From NCBI RefSeq assembly GCF_013373865.1, contig NC_050473.1, positions 5,963,710 to 6,027,709 of the forward strand: a stretch of 64,000 bases of DNA. Direction: 5' to 3'. A program made the translations under genes and the position numbers. The stretch comes from Monomorium pharaonis. Taxonomy: Eukaryota > Arthropoda > Insecta > Hymenoptera > Formicidae. Below the pieces are notes generated by a model. The model did not search any database, was not told where the DNA came from, and was given only the letters and a program-made list of their open reading frames with translations. Shown here one piece after another: positions 24,837 through 38,180 of this stretch; the first letter of the stretch is position 1; each line of letters starts with the position of its first letter.

Positions 24837-27389
24837 TTTATAATAATCTTGTAAAAGAAAATGCCTAGTCAAACTAAATCGAGGTCCAGAATCGATTAAA
24901 ATTCAGATTTGATTTTAGATAAATTTTCACGTTTGAGTTTAACGCCACGAATTCACATAATTCGTGCAGCACCCTTGAATTTCGTTCTCACTCGTGCCGC
25001 TCCGACGACGAAATTCCCATCTCCCGGGGCGTTTCAGTTCCGCGGATGATTCGGTTCGCGATCGCGCTCGTAACCGCGCGCGCACTCGTTTTAAGAGTCA
25101 CGACAGCTGCAGGAGGGGAAAAAGAAGAAACAAAATTGCCGACCAAATTCCGCGGTTATCGCGATTTCTCGCGACGGCCTCCACTGACCGACCGTGTTTC
25201 GAGGAACGAGGAACACGGTAGAACAGAAAGAGGATGGTTTCGGGGAAAGGAAAAAAGAAGCGCGCGCCGTTTACTGCCTATAAATAACCGTTATTACGCT
25301 CCGCATTATAGCATCGGAAAAAAAAAAGTGGTCGGGAAGGCCGCGGCGGCAGAATTTTGACCGCCTCGATGGAGAGGAAGGAGCGTCGCGTTTTCCCCTC
25401 CACGCGAAGGAATTTATTAAGAAGATATTAGAAAAGGAAACCGTACACCCGCAGAAAAGATTTCCGGACCTGACTCTTCGATCTATCATAAAATAGGATC
25501 GATATAGCGCCAATCATATTTATTATCAAAGAAGGAATATTTTATTCTTAAATGGAAAGTTCTTAAATCTAGAATAAAATGACTTTTAATGCTATCTTAA
25601 TTTTCTTAGAATAATTTAGTAAATTTGTGACAATCTCATGATATTCCAAATTTAAGAATAGACCGATCTGGAGACCTTAATCTGAAAATCTCATTTTAAT
25701 ATTTCTGGAAGGATTAAATTCATTACATTAATACCAACACTAACACATTAACGTATGTACTATAATCCTCATTTCTCTCGATTTCTTTTATAGACTGATA
25801 TATTTCGGTCTAATATGTCATATGTCAATGGCGAAATCTTGCTTTCTTCCGCGCTTTTGGCGAGCCTCTTTTATTCATTAGATAGTGCATTTTGTTTACG
25901 AGAAAACGCCAGCGGTGAGTAGTGAACAGAATACCATCTTAACAACAAGATATGTTTTAAACGTAAAAATATATAAGCTTAAATTTATATATATTATTCT
26001 TGTCTCAAGATAATAAGTCAATTTTCTTTAATTCGAGAAAGAAGAATAGAAATTTCTGATTTAATCTTAATCTTGTTTTATTTTTATACTACATGAGGTT
26101 GCAACAAGATTAAATATGTCAAGAATATTTTTTGGTCTTGGTGTCAGGAATTCTTTCTGAGAGGGTAGGCACGTATGAAATAATATATTTTCTCTTACAA
26201 ACACATAGCTTCTTTTAGACATAAATATCGCGACGCTCGGTGTAACGTGCGTATTTGTGTTTTTTTTTTTTAAGAGAAACGCCAAGAATCAACTTGATGT
26301 TTCTCTCTCGCCTTCCTTTTACCTCAACCCCTGTCTGCGAATGTGCGAGAAGAGCTTTCGCGCGTTGCATTACGACGATCTTGACGACGCCGTCGATGTG
26401 GGACGTCCGTTTTCCCGGGGAAAGGTGCAAATATGCTCAGCGTCTTAGGCTATGCGACGGAAACCGTTTTTCGTGGGAATATTCTACGCGAAACGCGAAT
26501 TTCCATAGAAATGGAACGAAGAAGTCACGCACAGGGAAAGGGGAGAGTGAGCGTGGGTGGAGAGGGGGAGATGTACATCGGGGCAAACATAACAGTGATG
26601 TTAATTCCCGTCGTTAACTCCGACACAGAAATTACTGGAGCGGCGTTACCGCGCAGAAATGATACGCTAACGCTAGCGCGGCCGAAATACTCATCGCGTG
26701 CAACAGCAATTGGTGCATTCGTGCATATCCAGTTACGTCGTAACTGTAAAGAAACTAATGCCATATACAGAAAAATAGGTTTTAAACATTAATATAAAAT
26801 TTAAAAAAGTTTTATTTGAATTATCAGAATAATCACTATATTTTATTGTATATATATATATTTATGAAATTAATTTATTAAAATTATAATTTATTACACA
26901 TATTTTAATATAATATTTTTAACATATTAGATGTATTTTATTGAAATTATACTAAAATATGTTTTACTGAAATAATTATCAAATTCTTTAGAGGAATATA
27001 AATTATATATAATAATATATACTTATATAATTTAATTTTCTCTAAAGATTTTGATTATTTCAGCATGATATTATAATTATGTATAATTTTAATGTTGCAA
27101 TAATCATTTGCAGAGCTCGATAGGATTATTTTAATAATATGATATTAAAAGTTTAATAATATAACATTATAGTAGTATTAAAAGAAATTATTTTTGGTTT
27201 TAAGATACTGTTTTTATTTGATATTCTTTTCTCCTCAACTCATGAAAGTCGTTGAATAATAAGAATACCTATATCTGACGTTTCACAATCTCATTTTAAT
27301 ATTTAACATTTTAAAAATAAAGATATTTTTAAAATATATTCTCTTTTCTATGTATTTCTAATATATATTTTTATGTTGAATTTTTAAGA

Positions 27390-27718
27390 TATGAGCGTTA
27401 ATTATTCATTGAATGTTAACATGTAATTGTATTATTTGGATATGTTGTATTAAATTGTATTAAATTCAATATTTAGTATTACAATTTATGGATAAGTGAA
27501 AAAATAACATAAAAAGCGAAGGTTTAAACTTTAAACCGTAAATTTTAAGATATACAATTAAATAAAATCAAATGTTTTGACTTAATGTGTATTATAAATG
27601 TTAATTTTAGTGAAGAAATGCGTTTTCACAATTCATTTCAAGTTGTGTTAAAGTTATATTTTTTACAATAATATTAGTGTTATTTTTTAATATATTCATT
27701 TTGAGTTAAATTACCACA
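27390..27718. repeat. Family-1 inverted-repeat element, copy C (degraded)
   Basis: This AT-rich stretch has the family's TTAATTTTAGTGAAGAAATG and AAGTTGTGTTAAAGTT-like words in reverse orientation to copy A. The expected core is eroded and neither terminus is clear, so the boundaries are approximate. Confidence 0.35.
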
Positions 27719-28620
27719 GAGATTTGCGCGAACCGTTTCGGATGTGTTTTCAACACAAAATGTTTTACTACGTAACAAATGAAACAGTATTACGCGGTAG
27801 GGTTCACCGATTTTATGGCTATATCGTGAAACGTCCGAACATGCAGTTAATATTCCTTAATTGTAACAAAAACACCATAAAAGGAAAGAAGAAAGCAAGA
27901 CAGCGTCGCATAGCCGTTGGGTTCAGGAGTGAAGAGGAGGGGGGGGGGAAAGAGGGGAAACAGATTGTTATCAGAGCGTGTAAAGAAGAAAGATGCGCCC
28001 CGAAGTAACGATCCTATAAAAAATGAAGCCGGAGATCGGCGATAGGCCACGACGAAGTAATAAAAGCTGCAATAAGATTCCGTCTAATTTTTTCCCGAAC
28101 AAATGACCCGTGTGCGAGCGATTCGTGCGCGTGATAACCCGGCGACAATCGGTCGGGCCCGCCTCGCACTTCGTCTCGAAGGATCCTACAGAAATATCCT
28201 GACTGGGAGAGCTCGGATGTTTTTCTAGGGCGGCCGATCGTTATTTTCCATCGCGCGCGACGCCCACGTCCTTTTCTCCCGGAGGATATTTACTTCCGCC
28301 CTCTCGCCGTCGGGCCTTGAGAATTCCATATCTTTCTCTCGTCGTCTGCCCTATGAATTCTTCTCGCGATACGCTTCTTTGCGTGACGCAATAAACGGTA
28401 CGCCGTGGCGATGATACCGTAAGGCGCGGTAAAATTGCGCCAACAGGTGCGCGAGACGCGGAGGAAGGAAAAAATCTCGAGATCGCGGAGAAATTCATCG
28501 GCGAGTGCTAGACACGTGTTTCGTGTAAATTAACAAGATCTTCGAGAAGATAGAGAGAAAGAAAGCGATTTTTGCGATCTTCAATTATCGTAACGTAATC
28601 TAATTATGCGCGTACTGTAA

Positions 28621-29247
28621 ATTGTGCAATCTGAAAAAACATTTCGTATTTATATTAAAAATAATCTTTATTCAATTTTTCGTGTTGAATTTTTAACGTT
28701 AATATTAATTTAACGTATTGATTGTGTTATTTGAACATTTTATGAGTAAATGAATAAATAGTATAAAAATAATGTAGTGTTGAAATGTTAATTTTGAAAT
28801 AAATGAATAAAATGTACGTGCCAACATATTATACATGTTAATTTTACTGAAAAAAACTTGCTTTTATGTTTGTTTTTAAATTGCGTTAAAGTGTTACATT
28901 TTTTGAATTAATTTTGTACATACACTGAAAAAAAAACTAGATTCAAATAAATATTTTTTGAAATGGTACCAAGCAGAAATTTTATAAAAGAAAAATAATA
29001 TTTATTTCAGATAAGATAATATTTTTTATAATTTAGAAAATGTTAATACATTTTTTTAATTATAGAAAATATTATCTTATCTGAAATAAATTTTAATTTT
29101 TTATAAATTTTTGCTTAGTATTAAAAAAAATATTTATTTGAATCAAGTGTTTTTCTCAGTGTATGTTACTTTTTAACACATTATCTTGAAATTAATTTTA
29201 ATGGACATCTTACATGTGTTAAATTTAACACGAATTCTTCAACTGTG
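28621..29247. repeat. Family-1 inverted-repeat element, copy D, interrupted
   Basis: This reverse-orientation copy carries the core AATAAAATGTACGTGCCAAC and ends CTTCAACTGTG before TA (29248-29249). The left end is not sharp. It is split by a younger palindromic element at 28923-29161, which gives a relative age for the two families. Confidence 0.55.
28923..29161. repeat. Family-3 palindromic element nested in a family-1 element
   Basis: The element is 239 bases, starts CACTGAAAAAAAAACTAG and ends GTTTTTCTCAGTG, with TA at both junctions (28921-28922 and 29162-29163). Both arms contain GATTCAAATAAATATTTTTT and TTTCAGATAAGATAATATTT in opposite sense, so the whole element can fold on itself around a short centre. 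Long arms of this kind are typical of miniature inverted-repeat transposons mobilised in trans. Confidence 0.75.
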
Positions 29248-31611
29248 TATGATAATCATAACCGATGACTGTGAAAATAACGCTAGGAAAAATATTTTAG
29301 GAAAATTTATCGACCAATAATAGGGACACGTGCAATAATAATAGAGGCAGATTTTTGAGAGGAAAATAGGGAGCAATTTTTGTGATCTTCAGTTGCAACT
29401 GTGACGCAATCCAATTACCCTTACGCGGTATGCGCGAGAAGTGTATACGATAATCGCGGCCGTCTCCACGGGACTGCGAAAATAATCGCGGTGTGTAACA
29501 GCCCACACGTTCTCCTAATTATATATGCGCGGCGTCTTGCTCTCCGTTCGAGCGGCGGCGTTTCGGATAACACGCTCCGTTTGGCGTGTCGACATTCATA
29601 ATCGCTCGTCGTGCAACGCGCGAGCGCGAACAACCGCCGGCAGTTAATATGCATGTAGATCCGGATGATAGAGAGGCCGAGTGAGAAACGGCTCGTTTCC
29701 CGTCCCATGCGAAACGCGAATTATATTCGTTCGGGACGACCCTCGCCCCGGAAGAAGAAGAGCCACCGCGCTTTTCATCGTCGCCGTCCACCGACGGCCT
29801 CCCCGCCGTCGCCCTCTTTCATCTCCCTCGCCGCCGCGTTAATCGAGAAATTAGCGGAGTTAATTAAGACGCCGCACCCACGGAGGACGCCGTCCCGCCC
29901 ACATAATTACACTAATACAATCGCTCTCCCGCGGTCTTCCCCTCCTGTTTTTTTTCATTCCACACAATTCCTCCCTCCCCTCCCGCGCAGTCTCTTTTTT
30001 TTCTTTCCTCTCTCTCTCTTTCTCGCCACGTTCGATCGTTGTTCATTTCCACGTCGTATCCTCCCCGTCGTCGTGTCCAAGTCATCTATTTGCGATTTTT
30101 GTTGTTTATTCGCCGAGAAAATGACTTACTGCAGCCGCGCGGAGATTAATGGTTCTTCGCCGCGAGAGCCGGGTATATTGCGCGGCTGTAAGTGCGGAGG
30201 AACGCGCGCGATGCATGCGCCGCGACGGAACCGTTTTTCCGTTGCGCGGCGCGCATCTTAACGAGATAGACGCGCGGGGAAGAAGTCGCGCGAACGGGTG
30301 CCATTTTTGCGGTGATCCTAATAATTTTGCTTTAAGCGTTCGCCATTCGGTTAACCGCTACCGGCAATCATCCCCCGCGCGTTGCGCGACGCCGTTAACA
30401 GTCACGTATCTCCTCTCCTCCCCTGTGATTATGTCACCAGACTTCCCTTGTCGCCTCTCACCTCAAAGGGTTCCTATCCGTTCTCCATACGGATTTGTTT
30501 TGCAACTTTAACCGTCCCATCCGGGCGAACAAAGCGCGCGATCGATGTTCGTTTGCAAGTACAACATTTGTATGTATAACGAGGAAAAAGGGAGCTATGA
30601 AAAGGCAAGGAAATAAGAGAGAAATCGTTGAATTATTAATTGACGAATGGACCTATTGACGAGTAATTGCGTTCAATCGATATCCCATATACAAAATGCA
30701 GCTGATTGAATGAGAAATTACGCATCAATTTGTCAAAGTCACTTTTGTTAATCATGAAACGTTGGTTTTGATCAGATTTTCGATCAGGCTCTAGCTTGAT
30801 TAAGGAGTTAAAAGTGTTTTCAGTTTTACAATGTAGCTAAAAGGAATATAGATTAAGAAAAGCTTCAGATTTATTAGACATGATCGAGAAAAAGTAGTGA
30901 AAATAGATTTCATTAAACACCGATGACAGAGGTACTTGGAGACCTAAAAACTTCAGCAATTGGGATCATCATGATGTCATTTAAATAACCGTAGTCAACA
31001 ATATCAATAGTAACACACAGGAAAGGCGCATACAGACTGATCGAATATACGTAATTTTCATTTTTTTTTATTCTTCTGAATTTATTTTTGGATAAAATAA
31101 AAATAAAATTCCCCATGACTTGACTTGTTCTTTCTGACCCCAATTTGGTATCATAGTGCGATTTACCTATTTGGAACACATTCGGACATTCTAATCGTAA
31201 TCTAAGTTGTACTTTGACAAGATTTTGGGAATTTTCTGTACGCTTTATCTTGTCTCATTTTTTTTTTCTAATTCTTAGAAAAAGATAAGAAGTGCAAAAT
31301 TAAACCGGGAATAAAGTTGATCTACATTGCTGGATCAGTTTACGCGTTAACGGAAAGTTCAGCGCGGGGTTTTATTATCCTCACTCTCGGGGAAGCTCGC
31401 GGCGACCGCATTATCCCGTGCCACCCGCACGGTGTACATCATGCACTACGAACGCGGGGATAGATAACTGCAGGCCGCGGAGAGAGCTTTCGGTGCAACG
31501 AGCCGGATCGGCAACGCTCGGTGGCGGTCGGTCGCCCTCGGCCGGCGCCTCCTCAAACACCTTCGGGGTGTAAGAGCCGCCGAACACGGTGGTTCGGTAG
31601 TTCGTTCGATT

Positions 31612-32093
31612 CAGTCTGTCACCGAGCGTCTTGGCGTTCGCTCGTTGTCACGCCGCGCCGATCCGATCTCTCGCCGATCTCGCCACCGCGCTACGAATAA
31701 GTGATCGTCGATCGTGTGTAGTAAAACCTTTCAGATCGTCAACTCGATCGCGCAGAGGGAGTACAGGAGATCTACACCTAGTGTGAGACCGATCCTTTCA
31801 CAGAATCACACTCGCGAGCCGCGAGATCGAGAGAATCGAGCGGGACGCGCCGATCTAAGCATAGAGCACGTGTGTCGTCATTTATGTGTCGAAGGTCGAT
31901 CGACGATTTCTTTGCGGATTTTTTTTTCTTCTCCTCTTCAGAAGATCCGATCTTGAAACTTGGAAACTATTACTGAAACTGGGAAAACCGATTTAGTTTC
32001 GATTCCCCTCAGGAGGGAGAGAGGGAAGCATAAGGGCGAGATTCTGGGCCAGGAGAACCGCGTAGCGTAGTTATGTTATGAGCGGCTGACCTC
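31612..32093 (+). promoter_or_regulatory. MCC: Candidate internal MCC promoter and noncoding first exon
   Basis: A CpG-rich block from about 31360 leads into GATTCAGTCTGT at about 31609-31620, which contains the arthropod initiator core TCAGT. The following 480 bases hold no usable long ATG frame: the ATGs at 32073 and 32078 meet stops within three codons. They end at a plausible donor CTC|GTAAGA at 32094. This would suit a 5' leader exon for the alternative MCC transcript that uses the exon at 45 kb. The link is inference from position and signals; the island could instead serve an unrelated noncoding transcript or an enhancer. Confidence 0.3.
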
Positions 32094-32284
32094 GTAAGAA
32101 CAATCGATGCGAAGGCAATTACGGCGCTAACGCGAATCGGTACCGCGACGCGCTGTCATATTCTCCCCTCCGGTTTTACAGACACGCACGGTCTCCCACG
32201 GCTAGTTTCTTTTCCTCCGTAATCGACTCCGGGGCTTCTTTTTCCGCCAATTCCCTCTAGTCATCGTATCTTCATAAAGCAACT

Positions 32285-32545
32285 ATAAAAAATTCAGTAA
32301 TAATAATGAAGCTTCGGTAAAATAATTTCAATTAAATGCTTGATTAATATAATCAAATATTTAATGGTATTATGTTATATTAACAGTAATCAAATATTAT
32401 AATAGTAATCAATCTGATCACGAAAAGATTATCAGAGGATCACTAAATATCACTAAATATTTTGTTATATTAGCCGCACATTTAATTGAAATTATTTCAT
32501 CAAAGTTTGGCAACTGTCATTTAGGTTTGATTATTACTAAATTCT
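32285..32545. repeat. Inverted-repeat AT-rich element
   Basis: The words AAAATAATTTCAATTAAATG (32319-32338) and CATTTAATTGAAATTATTTC (32479-32498) are reverse complements at 19 of 20 positions. The surrounding sequence also pairs loosely. A related single arm with CAATTGAAATTATTTCACCA occurs near 47720-47740, so this is a dispersed family. Confidence 0.5.
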
Positions 32546-34515
32546 TTCAACAAAGGACGATTGCCTAAATCGTGCCACTTTATTTTAAAAATTCAATCGT
32601 TATACTTGTACAGTTTCTTTGATTCTTTAAAAAATATATAGTACTTCTGCACTATTTTATTGCACTCGAGCGGCATAATAGGAAGTTTGTTAAAAAAGAA
32701 TCATGGTATTATAGCAATTTTTCGATACATTTTGTAGCCGAGTTACAGAATGTAAATTAGCCTATATAAATAGCCTTGATAATTTTTTAATAATTATAAT
32801 ACGGCTAGAATTAGATTAATAGGGTTAAAATTTTTTCGCTCTTATCTTATAAGATAAACAAGTTTGTCTAGATCGTAATTTTGGCTACCTAATGTAAATC
32901 ATAGTTGTTTCTTTTACAGCAAAAATAGCCGAAAGACAATACGGAAAGCATATCGAGAATCTATGAATCATGCTGTCAAAGAGCACACATATAAATACTG
33001 CTAAAATAAGATAGAATAAAGTAGAAGAGAAATAAAAAGGAAGTATTTCTGTAAAAATGTATTTCTGCGATATTGTCGGAATAAAGTTTTGCGGGGGATG
33101 GAACGTGCTAGTATAGACTACGTGAATGGCTTAAGAACCACTGCGATCTAGAAAACAGGTCTTCTAAATTGCACCACTTGCAAGCTCATCGTTATTCCAT
33201 ATTTAAAAGAATTACAACGATGCAAATCGTGAAAAAAGTTCACATAAAAGAGAAGAAAAATATTGTACTTTATTATGATGTGTAGAGTACTTAAAAGTAT
33301 TCTTTGTAATTTCCGAGTTACAAGTCTTCGTGTGAATAGTAATGCGATTTCGGTAACCTTCCCACCCCCGCCCATTCTACCTTTCTTATTTAGGGGTCTC
33401 CCATACAAATTGCCCATGTGTCTCGTCGCGATATATCTCAGGTGTATACACAGATTCCTCTCGCGTACCCCTCGTGGAACGTTTTAAAGGGAAGGGAACA
33501 AGTTGCGGAAGAGAGCGGCTGTTCGGGCGCTTTTACGACGACCCCCACGACGTAATCCCACGACGTAATCGTAACCCCTTCGACATCCCGCCGCGTGCGG
33601 AAGGACGAGGATTTACGAGCGGCCGGACGGTCGAGACGGGTGGTGCCCTTCTCTCTCACACTATGGAGTTGAACAGTCACATGTAGTCGAGTCTGCCCCG
33701 TTTAATTAGGTGATAGGAAATCACGATTAATGGGCAACCGACCGCTAATGAAACGCCGTTACTCGGCGAGCGCATTAGCGGGCGACGATTTGCGTTAAGT
33801 AATTACATATTGAAAAGAGAGAGAAAGAAAAACAATAGAATTGTTGTATCAGTTCGCTATCGTGACTCCGAGCAATCGATGTAAAAAAAGTTAAGCTTGA
33901 GCTATTTTCGATGATTATATCAAGCGCAGTATCGTTGGCAGGAGGGAGGCTTCACCTGGGCAGGTAGCATGACATAATGACAGCGCGCGCGTGTACCAAG
34001 GGCGGTTCGCTGTCGTGCTACTTTAAAGCCATAAAGCCCGCGTCACGCTACGTGGGGAGATTTTTTTCTTAAAGTTTATCTTCAAAGTCAATGATAGTCG
34101 TGAGATAATATGTTATTCTGATAAATTTTATTATATTTTTAATAAGATTTAATATAATTTTTGTGAATCAGACTATTTTGTATTTTATTGTGATATTAAG
34201 AAGCCATTCTCATTTTTGGCATCACTTTTTTGTACCCTTTCTTAGAAATTTTATTAAGAAAAAATATTTTAAAAACTTATAAACTTGAAAAATTATACAT
34301 ATATTCTTTAATATTTGAATGTTGTTTATAAACTTTGTAAATCTTTGGAAAGATACTTTTTCATAATTATCTGCAATCTCTATTATGAATGTGTAAAAAA
34401 ATACCCTTTACTACCTTGATTCGAGATACATAAATTATGGAGAGATATATAATCACAAAATTCTTTGAATTATTATATTATATCTTTGAAGAAATTCTAA
34501 AAGAAAATTCTCTCC

Positions 34516-35011
34516 ACACAGTAGAAATTTTTGTATTTATATTAAAACCGATTCTTGTTAAATGTTTTGTGTTGAAATGTTTTTAACATATTCAAGTATT
34601 GATTTGACAATATGATTTGAACATAATATTCAAGTATTCATTTGACATTATATTATTTGAATATTTTGTGTTAAATTAATATTCAACTTTTTTTTGCATT
34701 AAAATAAAACAATTTATAATTCGATAAGCGAATAATATGAAAATTTAATTAAAAAGAAAACAAATTCTACAATTCTACAATTAATGAATAAAGCGTACGT
34801 GTCAACATATTACAAACGTTAATTTGACTGAAAAAATATGTTTTTACTTTGTTTTTAAATTATATCAAAGCGTTACATTTTTGTGATCATTTTTTACATA
34901 ATTTTTATATGACTTTCTAATATATTTGCTTGCGTTAAATTAACACAATAACTTGATTAACCGTTTAGGACATGCAATATATGTTAATACTTAACAGAAA
35001 TTTTCCAACTG
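34516..35011. repeat. Family-1 inverted-repeat element, copy E
   Basis: It is in reverse orientation, starting CACACAGTAGAAATTTTTG and ending TTTTCCAACTGT before AC. It contains the core AATAAAGCGTACGTGTCAAC and matches copy D on both sides of that copy's internal insertion, which helps to show that the insertion there is secondary. Confidence 0.55.
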
Positions 35012-37396
35012 TACATATGCGAAGTGCAAACGCTAATTGAATTCAAATTGCGACGAGATCATCTATATTCTGGCTATCTCAATCCAATTGATTGATCAAC
35101 GACTTGCAATTTGCAATCCAGTCCGCAACGCCTAGTACGACAAGGGCTTAACGATACAGATCTCTTGCATGTGGAAACTTTGGCGTGACGTTAGCTCGAT
35201 CGTGTCCGTACGATCGTTGTTCTTTTTGCAGCGCATGAATGATGAGCTAAAGGTTGTCTTCCCGCGACATAATAGAAATTGACTCGTGGGGACAAAAAAG
35301 GGGGAAAAAAGAAAAGAAAACTCTTTGCGGTTCATCTCGAGAACAAGCCTGTCGCGCGGGGACCTGATGCATCACCCACGCGCGCATTATTCGTTTTTCC
35401 TCACCGCGCGGGGGAGCGCATCAGGCTGGCTGGCGCACCGCCAAAGAGCCGGAGTGCAGTCGAACGCTCGCGCGAATGCTCGCCGGAGGAGAGGGAACAA
35501 TGCGATTCATTTAACTTCCATTAAATCCGCGCGGGTACACGCCGCTCGGGCGCCGTCCAGTCCGTCCAGCACTCTTCCTTCCGTCCGACCGGACGGAATG
35601 GAGGAAATGGTGAGGGGGGAAGAGAGAGGGTTGGCCGCGCGTTTCGCGAAACTCCCCCGAAACTCTTCCTTCCGTCCTTCCTCACCCTCGTGCCCGTGAT
35701 TATTCCGACATCGATCAGCGCTCCCCCGGCAGGACGCGCCATCCGTCTCTCTCGGAACGCGCCGGCCGCTTTCAGGCGCATTGGCCACGTCGCGCGCGCG
35801 CGACCGAGGGACTCGCGTCGGACTTATAATAATAGCCGACATCTGGCGATCGGGAATCCGTCGTAAGGAAGCGACGTGCAATATAAACGAGGCGTCTGTC
35901 AAGGATGTATGTGTAAAAAAAGAAATATTGCGAAGCTACTCAAACTAACAATATAAAAGTTTTATGGATTGTTCTACTACACTTACATTCAAGTATCCGT
36001 TTGAAATTTGATCACAGTTCTTCCGTTAAGTTTAAAAGTTGTTCAGTTTTCTGTTTACTCTTGGCTTCTATATAAAGTCGCAAGTTTCGAAGTATTTATT
36101 TGCAAATTTGATGAAGAAGTAGCATTATGAATTAAACCAAATCGTTTTACATATTTTAATGAACTAAATATTCGTGAAAAAGTTTATCTGGATCCAGTTA
36201 CTTGTTTAAAAATTATTTATCTAAAACTTTAATAAAATATGATTATTTGTATGTCAAATTATTCATGGTTTTTGCAGTTGGTTTTAAAAACAATGGGGAA
36301 AAATTGAAATAGATGCAGTAGAAATATTTATTTGAAGAATATATCTACAGAGAATACCACTTGAATGTTACATGTATGTCCAAAGTTTTTTTCGTGTTAT
36401 TTTTTCATGCGAAAAGTCATCGATTCCCACACGGGACAGTTTTCTCACACAAATAACTCATTATTACACAGTTTTTATTCTTTGATAGACGTAAATTATA
36501 CAAAACAATTTTTCTGCATGATTTTTTCGGCACATTTACTCGCCTTTGGTTTGTATGTTCACTTTCCACACTTTTGCCCCAAAAAGCTAACTTTTCACAC
36601 TCATTACACAATGTACTATTGTCTTTTTTATATGCGCAATATAAAATATTTATTTTAAATAGCATTATTGTAGATATATTTTTTGTACTAACATTTATAC
36701 AATTATTTTCGACTTTAATTAAATATTTTCCCCTGGTTTCGAAGCTAGAATTTAGATATTCACGATCAAAATATTCATTATTATGAAAGAAGGAGAATAA
36801 ACCTGCAGTGTTCAAAACTCGATAACTGGTATCGCATAGTCAGACGTCCTTAAATATTGTCGTATTGCATACATTACTGCGCATTATCGGGCAAGATATG
36901 TCCGACGGCGATAATCACGCGTCTCACCGTGACGGCTTTCTTGGAAGGGGGAAAGGTATCCCGCAGTATCGCGGTCGCGGTCGCGATAAAATGCGATTCG
37001 ACGTATGTGCATTATACGTGCACGCGCATTGGGCGCATAGATCGTTAGATAGGCGGCTCTTGTTTTTGCCGCACGTTGCCGGGCAATGCAAGTGTGTGCA
37101 CGGTGACACATTTACGCCCGCGATGAGCACGCGATAGTTTCATCCGCCACTTATTCGCGCGCGCAGGTATAATCGCCTTGATCCTAGGTGGTTACGCATC
37201 GCCGATCACTGGGTATCCAATCACCCCGGTGTGATAAATTACGACTTGTCGTAAACTCACGGCATCGCCACGCCGACGACGCGACGCCGTTGCGCAGCCG
37301 AGATTCCATAAATTTCATTCAACGGTCAGGAATCGCCGTAGCTGATTAACGACTCCGATCTCGCGACAAGACAGTTTTATTTTTTATAAATATACA

Positions 37397-37418
37397 AAAA
37401 ATATATATATATATATAC
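37397..37418. repeat. (TA)n microsatellite
   Basis: A TA dinucleotide run of about 20 bases sits next to the left edge of a family-1 element. Confidence 0.8.
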
Positions 37419-37421
37419 GTG

Positions 37422-37813
37422 ATTGGAATATTGTTATTAAATTTAACGCATAATTTAACATAAGTCTCAAACGATCCATTCAAATCGTTGTGTTACTTTT
37501 ACACAAGATGAATATATTAGAAAGTAACATAAATATTATGTGAAAAATTATCACAGAAAATGTAACACCGACACAATTTACAGATTGCAGAAAACATATT
37601 TCATTAGTAGAATTGATAGAGATGTTGACACGTACATTTTACTCATTAATCTTGGAATTCATGTTTTACTTATTTATTTGTCCATAAATTGTGTTATTTT
37701 AACACTAAGAAATATTGAATATCAATTTAACAAAATGTTTAAATAACATAATCACGTTATATTAAATTAATACTTGGATATATTAAAAATTCAATACAAA
37801 AAATTTAACTGTG
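37422..37813. repeat. Family-1 inverted-repeat element, copy F
   Basis: It shares CTCAAACGATCCATTCAAAT and ACACAAGATGAATATATTAG with copy A and carries the core ACACGTACATTTTACTCATT. It ends AATTTAACTGTG before TA. Its left end is uncertain. Two bases beyond its flanking TA, a family-4 element begins. Confidence 0.6.
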
Positions 37814-37817
37814 TATA

Positions 37818-38180
37818 CACAGAGAGAATTTTCTGTTAGGATTTATTCTCAAAATAATTGTGGGACAGGAACTTAAGAGAAATTTTATTTTGTTTCTTGA
37901 AGTTTAACGTAAATTTAATATAATTCACAAGATTGAGATTTAAAAAATAACGTTTTTATTTATATTTATTTACTTTTTTAATTTGCTCGTCTGAGCTCTA
38001 CACCATTTATTTCTGTTGCGGAGCAATTAAACGAGCATTATGTTTAAATTTATTTATAATCAAATTTACTGTACTTTTACTAAATTACAATTCACATAAA
38101 ATTACCATAAAGTTGTAGTACGAAATTTTAGTAAAATTTTAAAATTAAATAAATTTATTTTATTAAATTCTCTCCGCGTG
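37818..38180. repeat. Family-4 element abutting a family-1 element
   Basis: It starts CACAGAGAGAATTTTCTGTT after a TA and ends near AAATTCTCTCCGCGTG. The interior is AT-rich, with AAATTTTAGTAAAATTTT-like words shared with other family-4 pieces. The boundary with the preceding element is the doubled TATA at 37814-37817. Confidence 0.45.

Noticed and set aside
29665..30261. Plus-strand frame of about 200 codons in a GC-rich island
   Set aside because: The translation is a low-complexity Arg/Pro/Ser/Phe string with no domain. Overlapping frames are open on the minus strand and the codon pattern tracks CT- and CG-rich composition.
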